Assembly: GCA_045580875.1 (NCBI GenBank)
Contig: JAZNOP010000127.1
Coordinates: 1-14,921, forward strand
From: SIG598 sp045580875
GTDB lineage: Bacteria; Bacillota; Clostridia; Oscillospirales; Acutalibacteraceae
Direction of reading: 5' to 3'
DNA length: 14,921 nt
Shown here: positions 7,150-14,541 of the stretch, piece by piece
Layout of the letters: each line of letters begins with the position of its first letter
Numbering within the stretch: the first letter of the stretch is position 1
The notes under the pieces: generated by a model
Database searches by the model: none
Told to the model about the DNA's origin: nothing
What the model saw: only the letters and a program-made list of their open reading frames with translations
Made by a program: the position numbers and the translations under genes

Positions 7150-7179
7150 TAATATTCCGCCGGTCAGCGGCATAGATAT
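7150..7179 (+). promoter_or_regulatory. Candidate sigma-E-like sporulation promoter
   Basis: TAATATT (7150-7156), a 14-base spacer and CATAGATAT (7171-7179) resemble the mother-cell SigE pattern (ATATT at -35, CATACA-T at -10, 14-15 apart), with mismatches in the second half of the -10. No good SigA promoter is visible in 7044-7207. The SpoIID-like gene downstream makes a sporulation promoter reasonable, but this is a weak by-eye call. Confidence 0.3.
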
Positions 7180-7224
7180 GATAACAGCAACCTGCCCACC
7201 TGTACCGAAAGGAGCGTAATTTCA

Positions 7225-8442
7225 TTGCAGAGAAAGAAACAACAGAGCCTGCAGGAGCTTATCGACAGCTATAATGCTGAGATTATGCGATACAGTCAGA
7301 TGGCTCAGCCCGAACACACCACTGCCGCCGGTCAGCGCACCGAGGGCGAAAAGCAGAGAGAGAGCGGCGAGGAGGAAATTGAACGCGGCCGCACCGAGCG
7401 CGATTACTGGCTCGGCAAGGGCAAGCAGGGACTTCAGAGCGGTTCTCCCTCAGCCGCCCGTGACCGCCGCCCTGAGCCTGATGAACCGCTTTACCGCCCG
7501 GGCTCGAATATGCCGCGTCCCGAGCCCAGCGAGCCGCTCGAACCGCCGAAAGCTTCCATTCTGCCTGCGCCGCCTGCCGGCACACCCGATTACGACCTGT
7601 GGCGGCGCGAGGTGGAGAACAGCCTTGCCGAGCTTCAGCGTGTAATCAGCGAGCTCCAGCGAAGCCAGCAGGATATTATCGCCGGACATCGGAACAGTTC
7701 ATCCGCTCCACAGCAGAGTCATAATTTCGTCCCTAATCCTGCCGTATCTCCACAAAAAGAAGCATCAACACCACCAAATGCACACACTCCTCCACAGTCC
7801 GAACAAAAGCACACCCCAACCCTTCCGCCGCTCCACATAAGGCGAAATACTCCTGAGAATTCCGCAAACATTCTCCACAGCACCCCTGTTAACGCTCATT
7901 CACCCGCATCTTCCGCTCCACTTACACCCCAAAATACCCATCAGAACGGCATCTCCGCTCCATTTATGCAGAATCAGCCTCAAAACAGAGGTATAATTTT
8001 TTCACCGCAGTCGGAACAGGCGCCTTCCTCCAACGCCGGTGCGCCCATTTCTCCCATCTCGTCCGACCAGCGTTCGGCACAGTCGTCGGAATCAATTCCT
8101 GCCGACGGAACGGGTACGGGTTATCTGCAGGTTGGAGTGTACACCGCGCGGCAGTCGAATCCCATTCCGAATGCACGTGTTACGATATTCCGCACAGCTC
8201 CGGAGGGCAGCGAGCTTTATGCCTCCGCCACGACCGACGACGACGGGCGGATACCGCTCATACAGCTGCCTGCCGGTACATCTTCGACCGACACGGTCAG
8301 CGCTCCTTTTTCAATATATAACGTCTCGGTCGCCGCCGACGGCTACTATCCGCGAAGTGAGCTTCAGGCGCAGATTTTCGACGGCATAACCGCTCAGCTG
8401 TGGGTCGAGCTGACTCCGCTGCCTGACAGCGCATGGTCGTGA
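7225..8442 (+). CDS. Proline-rich protein with C-terminal carboxypeptidase-regulatory-like domain
   Basis: A 405-residue protein of unknown function. Residues 1-70 are charged and helix-prone, and 124-155 form another likely helix or coiled coil (WRREVENSLAELQRVISELQ). Two proline-rich stretches (83-122 and 157-292) act as linkers; the second is Pro/Ser/Gln/Asn low complexity. The C-terminal domain (about 299-396, from GYLQVGVYTARQSNPIPNAR through ADGYYPRS) reads as a beta-sandwich of the carboxypeptidase regulatory/SpaA-like type. No signal peptide is seen. The start is TTG at 7225, 10 bases after AAAGGAG (7208-7214); no ATG is better placed. It is 43 bases upstream of a SpoIID-like gene that also starts with TTG, so the two probably work together in cell-wall or spore-envelope biology. 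Bases 7726-8070 use more A-ending codons than the flanks. Confidence 0.75.
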   Translation: MQRKKQQSLQELIDSYNAEIMRYSQMAQPEHTTAAGQRTEGEKQRESGEEEIERGRTERDYWLGKGKQGLQSGSPSAARDRRPEPDEPLYRPGSNMPRPEPSEPLEPPKASILPAPPAGTPDYDLWRREVENSLAELQRVISELQRSQQDIIAGHRNSSSAPQQSHNFVPNPAVSPQKEASTPPNAHTPPQSEQKHTPTLPPLHIRRNTPENSANILHSTPVNAHSPASSAPLTPQNTHQNGISAPFMQNQPQNRGIIFSPQSEQAPSSNAGAPISPISSDQRSAQSSESIPADGTGTGYLQVGVYTARQSNPIPNARVTIFRTAPEGSELYASATTDDDGRIPLIQLPAGTSSTDTVSAPFSIYNVSVAADGYYPRSELQAQIFDGITAQLWVELTPLPDSAWS

Positions 8443-8485
8443 TCGGCGCCGGAATTCACCCACATCACGAAAGGAGTGCATTATC

Positions 8486-9871
8486 TTGCCTGATACGCCG
8501 GTCATTCCGGAGTTTATAACCGTCCACCTCGGCAGACCGAATGAGCCTGCCGAAAACGTGACCGTCAGCTTTTCTGATTATCTTAAAAACGTCGCTTCGA
8601 GCGAAATTTATCCCACATGGCCCGAGCAGGCGCTCAGAGCCAACATCTACGCGCAGGGCAGCTTTGCCCTTAACCGTATATTCCTCGAGCATTATCCCAG
8701 CAGAGGTTATGACTTTGATATCACCAATTCGACCGCCTACGACCAGAGCTTTGTCAACGGACGCGACTTTTTTGAGACGGTCAGCAACATCGTCGACGAG
8801 CAGTTCAACACCTACGTTGTGCGCGACGGTCAGCTCGAGCCGCTCTTCACCGCCTATTGCGACGGCAGAGTGACACAGTGTCAGGGGCTCAAGCAGTTTG
8901 AGACGGTCACCCTCGCCAATCAGGGCTACAGCGCCGAGGATATCCTCAGGTATTACTACGGCAACGACATTTCCATTGTCGAGGACGTTCCGGTGCAGAA
9001 TATCACACCAAGCTATCCGGGTGCGCCTCTTGTGCGCGGGCTTGCAAACAACGAGGTGCAGCAGCTGCAGGTGCGCCTCAACCGGATTTCGCGCAATTAC
9101 CCGGGAATCCCAAAGATTTATCCGGTCAACGGCGTCTACGGAGAAGCCACCGAGAACGCAGTTCGCACCTTCCAGCAGGTTTTCAGCCTGCCTGTGACCG
9201 GCATCACCGACAAATCGACATGGTACCAGATTGCGCGCATTTATGCCGGAGTCAAGCGGCTGTCCGAGCTTGATTCCGAAGGACTTACGCAGGAGGATAT
9301 CCCGCGCCAGTATCCCGGTGTGCTCCGCCCGGGCGATTCGGGACAGCGTGTGCGGCAGCTGCAGTATTTCATTGCCGTCATAGGAGAATTCTACCCGTCA
9401 GTTCGTCCGATATCCATCACAGGAACCTACGACGACCGCACAGCCAGCGCAGTGCGCGATATCCAGCAGACCTTCGGGCTGACTGTAGACGGCATAACCG
9501 GCAGGCAGACATGGCAGGCAATTTATTCTGCCTATCTCGGCATAATCGAAACCCAGCAGAGCATCGAGGGCGGCATCGCGCGCTATCCGGGCGAGCCGCT
9601 GTCGGTCGGCTCAACAGGCGATGATGTGCTTGTGCTTCAGAGCTATCTTCAGACCATTGCGCAGTATTTCGATGCCGTTCCGGCGGTCAATCCCGACGGA
9701 ATCTTCGGCGCGCGCACCGAGGCGGCAGTAAAGGCAGTGCAGCGGCTATATTCTCTGCCTGACACAGGCACAGCCGACCCGCTCACATGGGTAGCCATTG
9801 CCAGCCTCTATTCCGACCTGACCGTCGGTGGAAACAAAACCGGCGGTCAGTTTCCATACGAGATATCCTGA
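8486..9871 (+). CDS. SpoIID-like protein with three peptidoglycan-binding repeats
   Basis: A 461-residue protein. Residues about 25-160 resemble the SpoIID/LytB domain: SFSDYLKNVASSEIYPTWPE (28-47) followed by ALRANIYAQGSFALNR, with Glu40 at the position of the catalytic glutamate of SpoIID, a lytic transglycosylase for peptidoglycan stripped of stem peptides. The domain ends in LANQGYSAEDILRYYYGNDI, like the SpoIID C-terminal segment; Cys125 and Cys132 could pair. Three PG_binding_1 repeats follow (about 182-250, 277-345, 369-437), each with a VxxLQxxL start, a DGxxGxxTxxAVxxxQ middle and a LPxTGxxDxxTW-type end. No signal peptide is visible. The start is TTG 8486, 9 bases after AAGGAG (8471-8476). 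Family knowledge places such proteins in spore-forming Clostridia; cleavage activity is inferred from the glutamate only. Confidence 0.82.
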   Translation: MPDTPVIPEFITVHLGRPNEPAENVTVSFSDYLKNVASSEIYPTWPEQALRANIYAQGSFALNRIFLEHYPSRGYDFDITNSTAYDQSFVNGRDFFETVSNIVDEQFNTYVVRDGQLEPLFTAYCDGRVTQCQGLKQFETVTLANQGYSAEDILRYYYGNDISIVEDVPVQNITPSYPGAPLVRGLANNEVQQLQVRLNRISRNYPGIPKIYPVNGVYGEATENAVRTFQQVFSLPVTGITDKSTWYQIARIYAGVKRLSELDSEGLTQEDIPRQYPGVLRPGDSGQRVRQLQYFIAVIGEFYPSVRPISITGTYDDRTASAVRDIQQTFGLTVDGITGRQTWQAIYSAYLGIIETQQSIEGGIARYPGEPLSVGSTGDDVLVLQSYLQTIAQYFDAVPAVNPDGIFGARTEAAVKAVQRLYSLPDTGTADPLTWVAIASLYSDLTVGGNKTGGQFPYEIS

Positions 9872-9885
9872 GTGAGGTGACGCAT

Positions 9886-10413
9886 ATGAACAGCAAATGG
9901 AGCCGACCGCGCCCCTTACTGCCATTCAATCAGCTTTATGCCGACAAGCCGTTATACATTGCCGAGCTTCAGCGTTTTATCCGCGCAATTCCCACTCCCG
10001 ACGGCGGAGTGCGGCTGATTGCCATAGACGGCATTTACGGTCCGGAGACACGTCAGGCTGTGGCAGATTTTCAGACCGACTACGGGCTGCCCTCCACCGG
10101 CAGAGCTGACAACCGCACATGGGATATGCTTTTTGACGAGTATGAGCGCAATACCGCCGCGCGCAGACCGGCTGCCCTGCCGATACTGTCACACACACTG
10201 ACAACCGGCAGCAGCGGCGCTGATGTTCTGACCATGCAGGCTATGATAAACCAGCTTGCCGACCGGTTTGCAAACATCACGCCAGTGCCCTACACAGGCG
10301 ATTATGATGAGGCAACGGCTGAATCGACAGCACAGCTGCAGCGCATACTCCGTCTTCCGGCGGACGGCGATACCGACAGCAGGACATGGCAGGCGGTATT
10401 CAGCCTGCTCTGA
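9886..10413 (+). CDS. Small protein with two peptidoglycan-binding repeats
   Basis: A 175-residue protein made almost wholly of two PG_binding_1-type repeats: about 22-82 (AELQRFI, then DGIYGPETRQAVADFQ and GLPSTGRADNRTW) and about 107-170 (VLTMQAMI, then GDYDEATAESTAQLQ and LPADGDTDSRTW). It has no catalytic domain and no signal peptide. The frame is open upstream to 9787, inside the previous gene, but ATG 9886 with GAGGTGA (9874-9880) 5 bases before it is the sensible start. It begins 14 bases after the SpoIID-like gene stops, so they are co-transcribed. Its repeats resemble those of that neighbour, suggesting partial duplication, and it likely acts as a binding partner on the same glycan. 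Confidence 0.8.
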   Translation: MNSKWSRPRPLLPFNQLYADKPLYIAELQRFIRAIPTPDGGVRLIAIDGIYGPETRQAVADFQTDYGLPSTGRADNRTWDMLFDEYERNTAARRPAALPILSHTLTTGSSGADVLTMQAMINQLADRFANITPVPYTGDYDEATAESTAQLQRILRLPADGDTDSRTWQAVFSLL

Positions 10414-10439
10414 CCGATACAGAATCCTGCACAGACAGC

Positions 10440-10485
10440 AAAAAGCTCCGGCGGAAGGTCTCAGTGACCCTCTTCCGGAGCTTTT
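10440..10485. terminator. Bidirectional terminator between convergent genes
   Basis: GCTCCGG (10445-10451) and CCGGAGC (10475-10481) form the outer stem and GGTC/GACC (10457-10460/10466-10469) an inner stem. An A run precedes it and TTTT follows, so it can stop transcripts from both the plus-strand operon and the minus-strand gene. Confidence 0.8.
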
Positions 10486-10526
10486 CCTTATCAGTTTGCT
10501 TTGCGTTGTCAGCAGTATTTGTCAGA

Positions 10527-10916
10527 TTATGCAGCCATGCTCTCGCCTGCGGTGTTCTCGCTGTACTCATACATTGCGATAACCGATGCGCGGGAGAGAA
10601 GTCTTGCCTGACGGCTCATCTGTGCAGCCTCACGGGCGGCAGCGCGGCGGACCTGCTCGCGGCGAGCCTCGCGAAGGGCAGCCTGACGACGGATCTCAAC
10701 GCGGTAGATACCGAGGATAGCAGCGCTGAGTGCTACATCGATGACCGGCCAGAGCATCTGCCAGAAGGTGGCGTAGCTCTCGATGGTCAGAATGGAGATG
10801 ACGCCGGCGGTGATCGAAAGCAGGAAGAGCTCAGTCTCGGTACGTCCCTGATTTCTGAACTTGAAGCGCATATAAAGTGCAGCAGCAATAATTGCCATTC
10901 CGATGATGATATTCAT
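10527..10916 (-). CDS. Small membrane protein with basic cytosolic tail, unknown function
   Basis: A 129-residue protein I do not recognise. It has hydrophobic segments at about 1-16, 31-47 and 53-71, then a long Arg/Ala-rich helix-prone tail (about 72-109, RREQVRRAAAREAAQMSRQ) and a short acidic end. The positive tail predicts a cytosolic C terminus. The ATG at 10916 has no ribosome binding site of its own; an AGGGAGGAG further upstream may serve a short leader frame whose TGA overlaps this ATG (see findings). A minus-strand promoter lies at 11073-11100. The longer plus-strand frame across the same DNA crosses a terminator and has no membrane-protein character, so the minus strand is preferred. 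Confidence 0.65.
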   Translation of the reverse strand: MNIIIGMAIIAAALYMRFKFRNQGRTETELFLLSITAGVISILTIESYATFWQMLWPVIDVALSAAILGIYRVEIRRQAALREARREQVRRAAAREAAQMSRQARLLSRASVIAMYEYSENTAGESMAA

Positions 10917-11072
10917 GTTACTTTTCGACCCGACACAAGTCTCTCCGTCAGGTCTCCTCCCTCTTTATAGTTTGTTTTATTATTTTCTTCAGCTGAGGAC
11001 GCTGTGTCCGGTCAGGCGGGAAAAGAGTGGTGTTTTCTCCTGAACGACCGTTTGTTCGTCCTTACACTTCAA

Positions 11073-11100
11073 ATTATACAGGTTATTCCACCGATTTCAA
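11073..11100 (-). promoter_or_regulatory. SigA-type promoter for the minus-strand membrane gene
   Basis: Read on the minus strand, TTGAAA (11100-11095) and a perfect TATAAT (11078-11073) are 16 bases apart. Transcription would start near 11066, giving a leader of about 150 bases before the ATG at 10916. Confidence 0.65.
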
Positions 11101-11117
11101 CCCTTATTTTTCGCAAA

Positions 11118-11178
11118 GTCCGTTTAATGGTACGACTTTTCGACATTTTTTGACTTTATTCTGTCCGTTTAATGGTAC
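11118..11178. repeat. 16-bp direct repeat, candidate operator pair
   Basis: GTCCGTTTAATGGTAC occurs exactly at 11118-11133 and 11163-11178, in the same orientation, 45 bases apart. Both copies lie just upstream of the minus-strand promoter at 11073-11100. Confidence 0.75.
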
Positions 11179-11281
11179 TATGATGAACAGCCGTTCTGGA
11201 ACGTTCGTTCTTTTGCTGTTCTGTTCGTCCGAACGCAATACTGATTGTAATAATCGCATCGAATATTAATGTAAAATTTAT

Positions 11282-11295
11282 TGAAAACGTTACCA
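11282..11295 (+). promoter_or_regulatory. cre-like operator (CcpA/LacI family) upstream of the amylase gene
   Basis: TGAAAACGTTACCA matches every position of the Firmicutes catabolite-responsive element consensus TGWAARCGYTWNCW. Its centre is about 50 bases before the predicted transcription start, just upstream of the -35 box. That position fits either a LacI-type repressor/CcpA site or CcpA-mediated activation. Confidence 0.7.
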
Positions 11296-11303
11296 ATAAA
11301 TTC

Positions 11304-11332
11304 TTTACTATCGGGCTGTTTTCTGCTATCAT
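11304..11332 (+). promoter_or_regulatory. Extended -10 promoter of the amylase gene
   Basis: TTTACT (11304-11309), a 17-base spacer and TATCAT (11327-11332), with TG at 11324-11325 forming an extended -10. The start would be near 11339, leaving about 28 bases before the ribosome binding site. Confidence 0.65.
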
Positions 11333-11382
11333 TTATTACAGCAGACAAACACTTTTCCACAAAAAGAAAGGAATCCACAATA

Positions 11383-13014
11383 ATGAAAAGAATTATTGCT
11401 CTGACACTTGTTCTCTGTCTGACCGCCGCTCTTTTCTGCGGCTGCCGGAATACAGCCGGGTCTGAGCCGGTCACCTTCGATATCCGTGACGATGCCTACA
11501 ATCTCTACTATGAGATTTTCGTCGGCAGCTTTTACGACAGCAACGGCGACGGCTGCGGCGACCTTCAGGGAATAATCGAAAAGATCGATTATCTCAACGA
11601 CGGCGACTACGCCTCCGAAACCTCACTGCACGTCGGCGGTGTCTGGCTGATGCCCATCATGCCCTCGCCGACCTATCATAAGTATGACATAACCGATTAT
11701 TACGATGTCGACCCCGACTACGGCACTCTTGACGATTTCAGACAGCTTGCCGATGCCTTCAGCGAGCGAGGCATCGAGCTGATAATTGATATGCCGGTAA
11801 ACCATTCCTCAAATTATCACCCGTGGTTCATTTCCGCCTGCCAGAGCATCGGCATCGAGCCCTGCGGCGGCGGCGATGAATGTCTCAGCGGCGATGTTCT
11901 CTGCAGCGAGCATAACATCTATTGCCAGTATTACAACTTCTCGCAGGAGCGCCCCCAGGGCTATCACCCTGTAAAGAACGCTGACGGCTGGTATTACGAA
12001 GCACAGTTCGGCACCCATATGCCCGACCTCAACCTCGACAGCCAGCCTGTACGCGACGAAATCGTCAGCATCTGCAAGTTCTGGCTGGATATGGGCATTG
12101 CAGGCTTCCGTCTTGACACCATTACCAATTATTACACCAACAGCATCAACGCCAGCGGCGAATTCCTCGGCTGGTTCTATGACGAGCTGAAGGCCTGCAA
12201 GGACGATGTCTATCTCGTAGGCGAGGTATGGAAGAGCGACATCGAGATAAAAAGCTACTATGAAGCAAGCCATATCCCCAGTCTCTTCAACTTCCCTTTC
12301 TCCAGCACCGGAACAATAAACAAGGCTGTGCGCAACGGCAGCGGCGCAGTGCTCTCAGAGCGCCTGATTTCATGGAATCAGATGCTCAGCACATACGGCT
12401 GCATCGACGCTCCCTTCCTCTCCAACCACGACCAGACACGCAGCTCGGGCGCATTCCCCGGAAACGAGTCAAAGAAGCAGGCGGCTGCAGTGTATATGCT
12501 CATGCCGGGCAACCCCTTCATCTATTACGGCGAAGAGATAGCCATGGGCGGCGGCGGTGACAACGACCCCCACAAGCGCGCACCGATGGTATGGTCACTT
12601 ACCGACACCACCGGACAGTGCGATCCGCCCGAAGGCACAACCAAGGTGCGCGAGGTTGATGCCGGTGTGGCAGAGCAGCTTGGCGACCCCGATTCCCTGC
12701 TCCGTTTCTACATCGCAGTTTCTCAGATACGCAATCAGTGGGCAGCACTTGCCCGCGGCGAGGTCAGCGAGTCGGTCTACTCCTCCGACGATGAGAGCAT
12801 GAAGCCGCTGTGCGCCTACACTGTATCTTACGAAGGCACAACCCTGACCGTGCTCCATAACCTCGGCGAGGAGCCCATCACCCTCACCCTGACGGAGGGC
12901 GACAGAGTTGTCAACACCCTTGCCGCCGGCGGCACACAGCCCACCGTCGAAAAGGGCATACTGACAATGCCGTGGTACACCACCGTTATTCTCCTCTCGG
13001 AAACAGCTGAATAA
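11383..13014 (+). CDS. Lipoprotein GH13 alpha-amylase
   Basis: A 543-residue surface-anchored alpha-amylase family (GH13) glycosidase cleaving alpha-1,4 glucans outside the cell. A signal peptide leads to Cys21 in LFCGC, a slightly unusual lipobox with Phe at -3. The calcium loop is DSNGDGCGD (52-60). The four GH13 regions are DMPVNH (136-141), GFRLD with nucleophile Asp245, VGEVW with acid/base Glu281, and SNHD with Asp350. The region HKYDITDYYDVDPDYGT is typical of oligosaccharide-active GH13 enzymes; subfamily GH13_36 is a guess. A C-terminal beta domain follows from about 465. The in-frame ATG at 11281 is rejected because it overlaps the cre site and precedes the promoter; ATG 11383 has AAAGGA (11367-11372) and the signal peptide. 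No other sugar gene is adjacent, so it is probably a single-gene unit under catabolite control. Confidence 0.93.
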   Translation: MKRIIALTLVLCLTAALFCGCRNTAGSEPVTFDIRDDAYNLYYEIFVGSFYDSNGDGCGDLQGIIEKIDYLNDGDYASETSLHVGGVWLMPIMPSPTYHKYDITDYYDVDPDYGTLDDFRQLADAFSERGIELIIDMPVNHSSNYHPWFISACQSIGIEPCGGGDECLSGDVLCSEHNIYCQYYNFSQERPQGYHPVKNADGWYYEAQFGTHMPDLNLDSQPVRDEIVSICKFWLDMGIAGFRLDTITNYYTNSINASGEFLGWFYDELKACKDDVYLVGEVWKSDIEIKSYYEASHIPSLFNFPFSSTGTINKAVRNGSGAVLSERLISWNQMLSTYGCIDAPFLSNHDQTRSSGAFPGNESKKQAAAVYMLMPGNPFIYYGEEIAMGGGGDNDPHKRAPMVWSLTDTTGQCDPPEGTTKVREVDAGVAEQLGDPDSLLRFYIAVSQIRNQWAALARGEVSESVYSSDDESMKPLCAYTVSYEGTTLTVLHNLGEEPITLTLTEGDRVVNTLAAGGTQPTVEKGILTMPWYTTVILLSETAE

Positions 13015-13040
13015 CTGCCGTCCGGACAACAGCACACAAA

Positions 13041-13073
13041 AAAAGGCTTCGCCCTCCTGAGGCGAAGCCTTTT
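13041..13073. terminator. Strong terminator after the amylase gene
   Basis: Perfect 13-bp arms AAAAGGCTTCGCC (13041-13053) and GGCGAAGCCTTTT (13061-13073) enclose a 7-base loop. T and A runs on both sides make it usable from either strand. Confidence 0.88.
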
Positions 13074-13222
13074 AAGCTTATCAGCTGTATTAATTGTAAT
13101 TATAATATTATAAAACGATATATTAATCCTGTAAACCGGCTGCCGCAGTCTGTTTTGGGCTTCCACGTCATCATATCACCGCAGAAATCCGTAAATTCTG
13201 CATAATTTGTATGGAATTTCGG

Positions 13223-13251
13223 TTGAATTATCCGGCGAAATAGTATATTAT
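13223..13251 (+). promoter_or_regulatory. SigA-type promoter of the CAP gene
   Basis: TTGAAT (13223-13228), a 17-base spacer and TATTAT (13246-13251). The predicted start near 13258 lies about 16 bases before a terminator-like hairpin. Confidence 0.65.
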
Positions 13252-13273
13252 TAAACTATCCGAAAGTATGCCC

Positions 13274-13304
13274 GTCTGCCGGCAGCACGGCAGACAGCTT
13301 TTTT
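13274..13304 (+). terminator. Terminator-like hairpin in the CAP leader, possible attenuator
   Basis: Perfect arms GTCTGCCG (13274-13281) and CGGCAGAC (13288-13295) with a 6-base loop, then AGC and six T (13299-13304). It lies after the promoter and 23 bases before the ribosome binding site, where it should cut most transcripts unless relieved. Confidence 0.7.
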
Positions 13305-13340
13305 CACCATGCAATCGCTCTTTTGAATGGAGGCAATAAA

Positions 13341-14513
13341 ATGCTGTCATCAAAAAAGATACTTTACCTCGTTATCATATCCCTGCTTGTGGTATGCGGC
13401 GTCAACGGCATCGACTACCGCTCGGGTGTATACGACGACACCGGTATAATCACCGACGAGATAATCACCTTCTCCGACTCCGGCTTCTTCGATGTTCCTG
13501 AGGGCAACTTTGCCGTGCCTGTCGTTTCTGATGACGGAGAAGGCAATTCCAACAGTGCTGATGTATACATACCCGAGGATACCACCACCACGGTCGAGAC
13601 GCCGGATATAATCACACTTGATTCTGATACCGGCACGACCACCACGACTACCGTCTCTACAACCACCTCCACAACAACACCTACTGTTACCACCACTTCC
13701 GGAGGCGGCGGCAATCAGACAACGACCACCACTACCGTTTACTATGTCCCGCCCGAGTCTACAACTTCAACACGCACTACCACAACCACCACGACTACCA
13801 CTGTTATCTATGTCCCCCCCGCAACCACAACAACCACTACGACAACCACCGCTCCGACCACTACAACAACCCGTGTTTACTACGACAGCGGCTCGGTTCA
13901 CTTTGTATATTCGACCATACGAATCTACGCCGGCTCGACCGCAACTGTCGAGGTAAGCTTCCCCTTCGGCACACAGCGACTGGCAAGCTTCAGCAGTAAG
14001 GACAGCACCATTGCCTCGGCTTCAAGCTACAACGACACCACCGCGCTCATAACCGGTATGTCGGTCGGTACCACATGGATACAGGCTACCAGCAGCTCGG
14101 GCGATTACGCCTACTGTAAGGTCATCGTAACCGACTTTGCCGAAGAGGTTCTCCGCCTGACCAATGTTGAGCGCGCAAACTACGGTCTGCCGCCTCTCAC
14201 TGCCGGCAGCCAGCTGGTTCAGACTGTTGCAAATATCCGTCTGAGTGAGTCAATGAGATACTTCTCCCATACCCGTCCCGACGGCAGAAAGTTCTCGACC
14301 GCTGCGGAAGATGTCGGTCTGTCCTACCTGAAGATAGGCGAAAACCTCGCCAGCGGTCAGGTCACACCTGAACAGGTTGTCAGCGAGTGGATGGCATCAA
14401 CCTCCCACCGCGCCAATATCCTTGATTCCAACTACACGCAGCTTGCTGTTGCCTACGGTATCGGAACCGACGGATATTATTACTGGGTACAGATCTTCTA
14501 CAAGCCGATGTAA
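13341..14513 (+). CDS. Secreted CAP-domain protein with Thr-rich linkers and Ig-like domain
   Basis: A 390-residue exported protein. Residues 5-23 form a signal peptide or membrane anchor. An acidic segment (24-95) leads to threonine-rich linkers (about 80-177) broken by GGGG and by repeated VYYVPP/VIYVPP tags. A bacterial Ig-like (Big_2-type) domain follows at about 185-266, with IRIYAGSTATVEV and ALITGMSVGTTWIQA. The C-terminal CAP (SCP/PR-1, YkwD-like) domain runs from about 267 to 390. It has LRLTNVERANYGL, FSHTRPDG (His310), GENLA (Glu334), SEWMASTSHRANIL (Glu349, His356) and the final YYWVQIF strand, so the CAP metal-site residues are present. CAP proteins of this group have no settled enzymatic role. 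The ribosome binding site GGAGGC (13329-13334) favours ATG 13341 over the TTG at 13323 that includes it. The linkers are likely glycosylated (inference). Confidence 0.87.
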   Translation: MLSSKKILYLVIISLLVVCGVNGIDYRSGVYDDTGIITDEIITFSDSGFFDVPEGNFAVPVVSDDGEGNSNSADVYIPEDTTTTVETPDIITLDSDTGTTTTTTVSTTTSTTTPTVTTTSGGGGNQTTTTTTVYYVPPESTTSTRTTTTTTTTTVIYVPPATTTTTTTTTAPTTTTTRVYYDSGSVHFVYSTIRIYAGSTATVEVSFPFGTQRLASFSSKDSTIASASSYNDTTALITGMSVGTTWIQATSSSGDYAYCKVIVTDFAEEVLRLTNVERANYGLPPLTAGSQLVQTVANIRLSESMRYFSHTRPDGRKFSTAAEDVGLSYLKIGENLASGQVTPEQVVSEWMASTSHRANILDSNYTQLAVAYGIGTDGYYYWVQIFYKPM

Positions 14514-14541
14514 CGGCAGACCTGCACTGGAAATAAAGAAC

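Larger units (their letters stand above)
10917..11382. other. Divergent regulatory region between membrane protein and amylase genes
   Basis: No gene fits here. The stretch holds the leader and promoter of the minus-strand gene (left), a 16-bp direct repeat (11118-11178), a GTTCG-rich patch around 11202-11238 with CGTTCG/CGAACG ends, and the cre-like operator, promoter and ribosome binding site of the amylase gene (right). It is clearly more AT-rich than the genes around it. Confidence 0.6.
13015..13340. other. Intergenic region between amylase and CAP genes
   Basis: It contains the amylase terminator, an AT-rich patch (about 13085-13128), and then the promoter, hairpin and ribosome binding site of the CAP gene, listed separately. 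I see no gene in it. Confidence 0.6.

Noticed and set aside
10386..10970. Plus-strand 194-codon frame
   Set aside because: It starts inside the peptidoglycan-binding gene, crosses the bidirectional terminator, and is antisense to a better membrane-protein frame.
11281..11382. 34-codon N-terminal extension of the amylase
   Set aside because: It overlaps the cre-like site and the predicted promoter and would hide the lipoprotein signal peptide.
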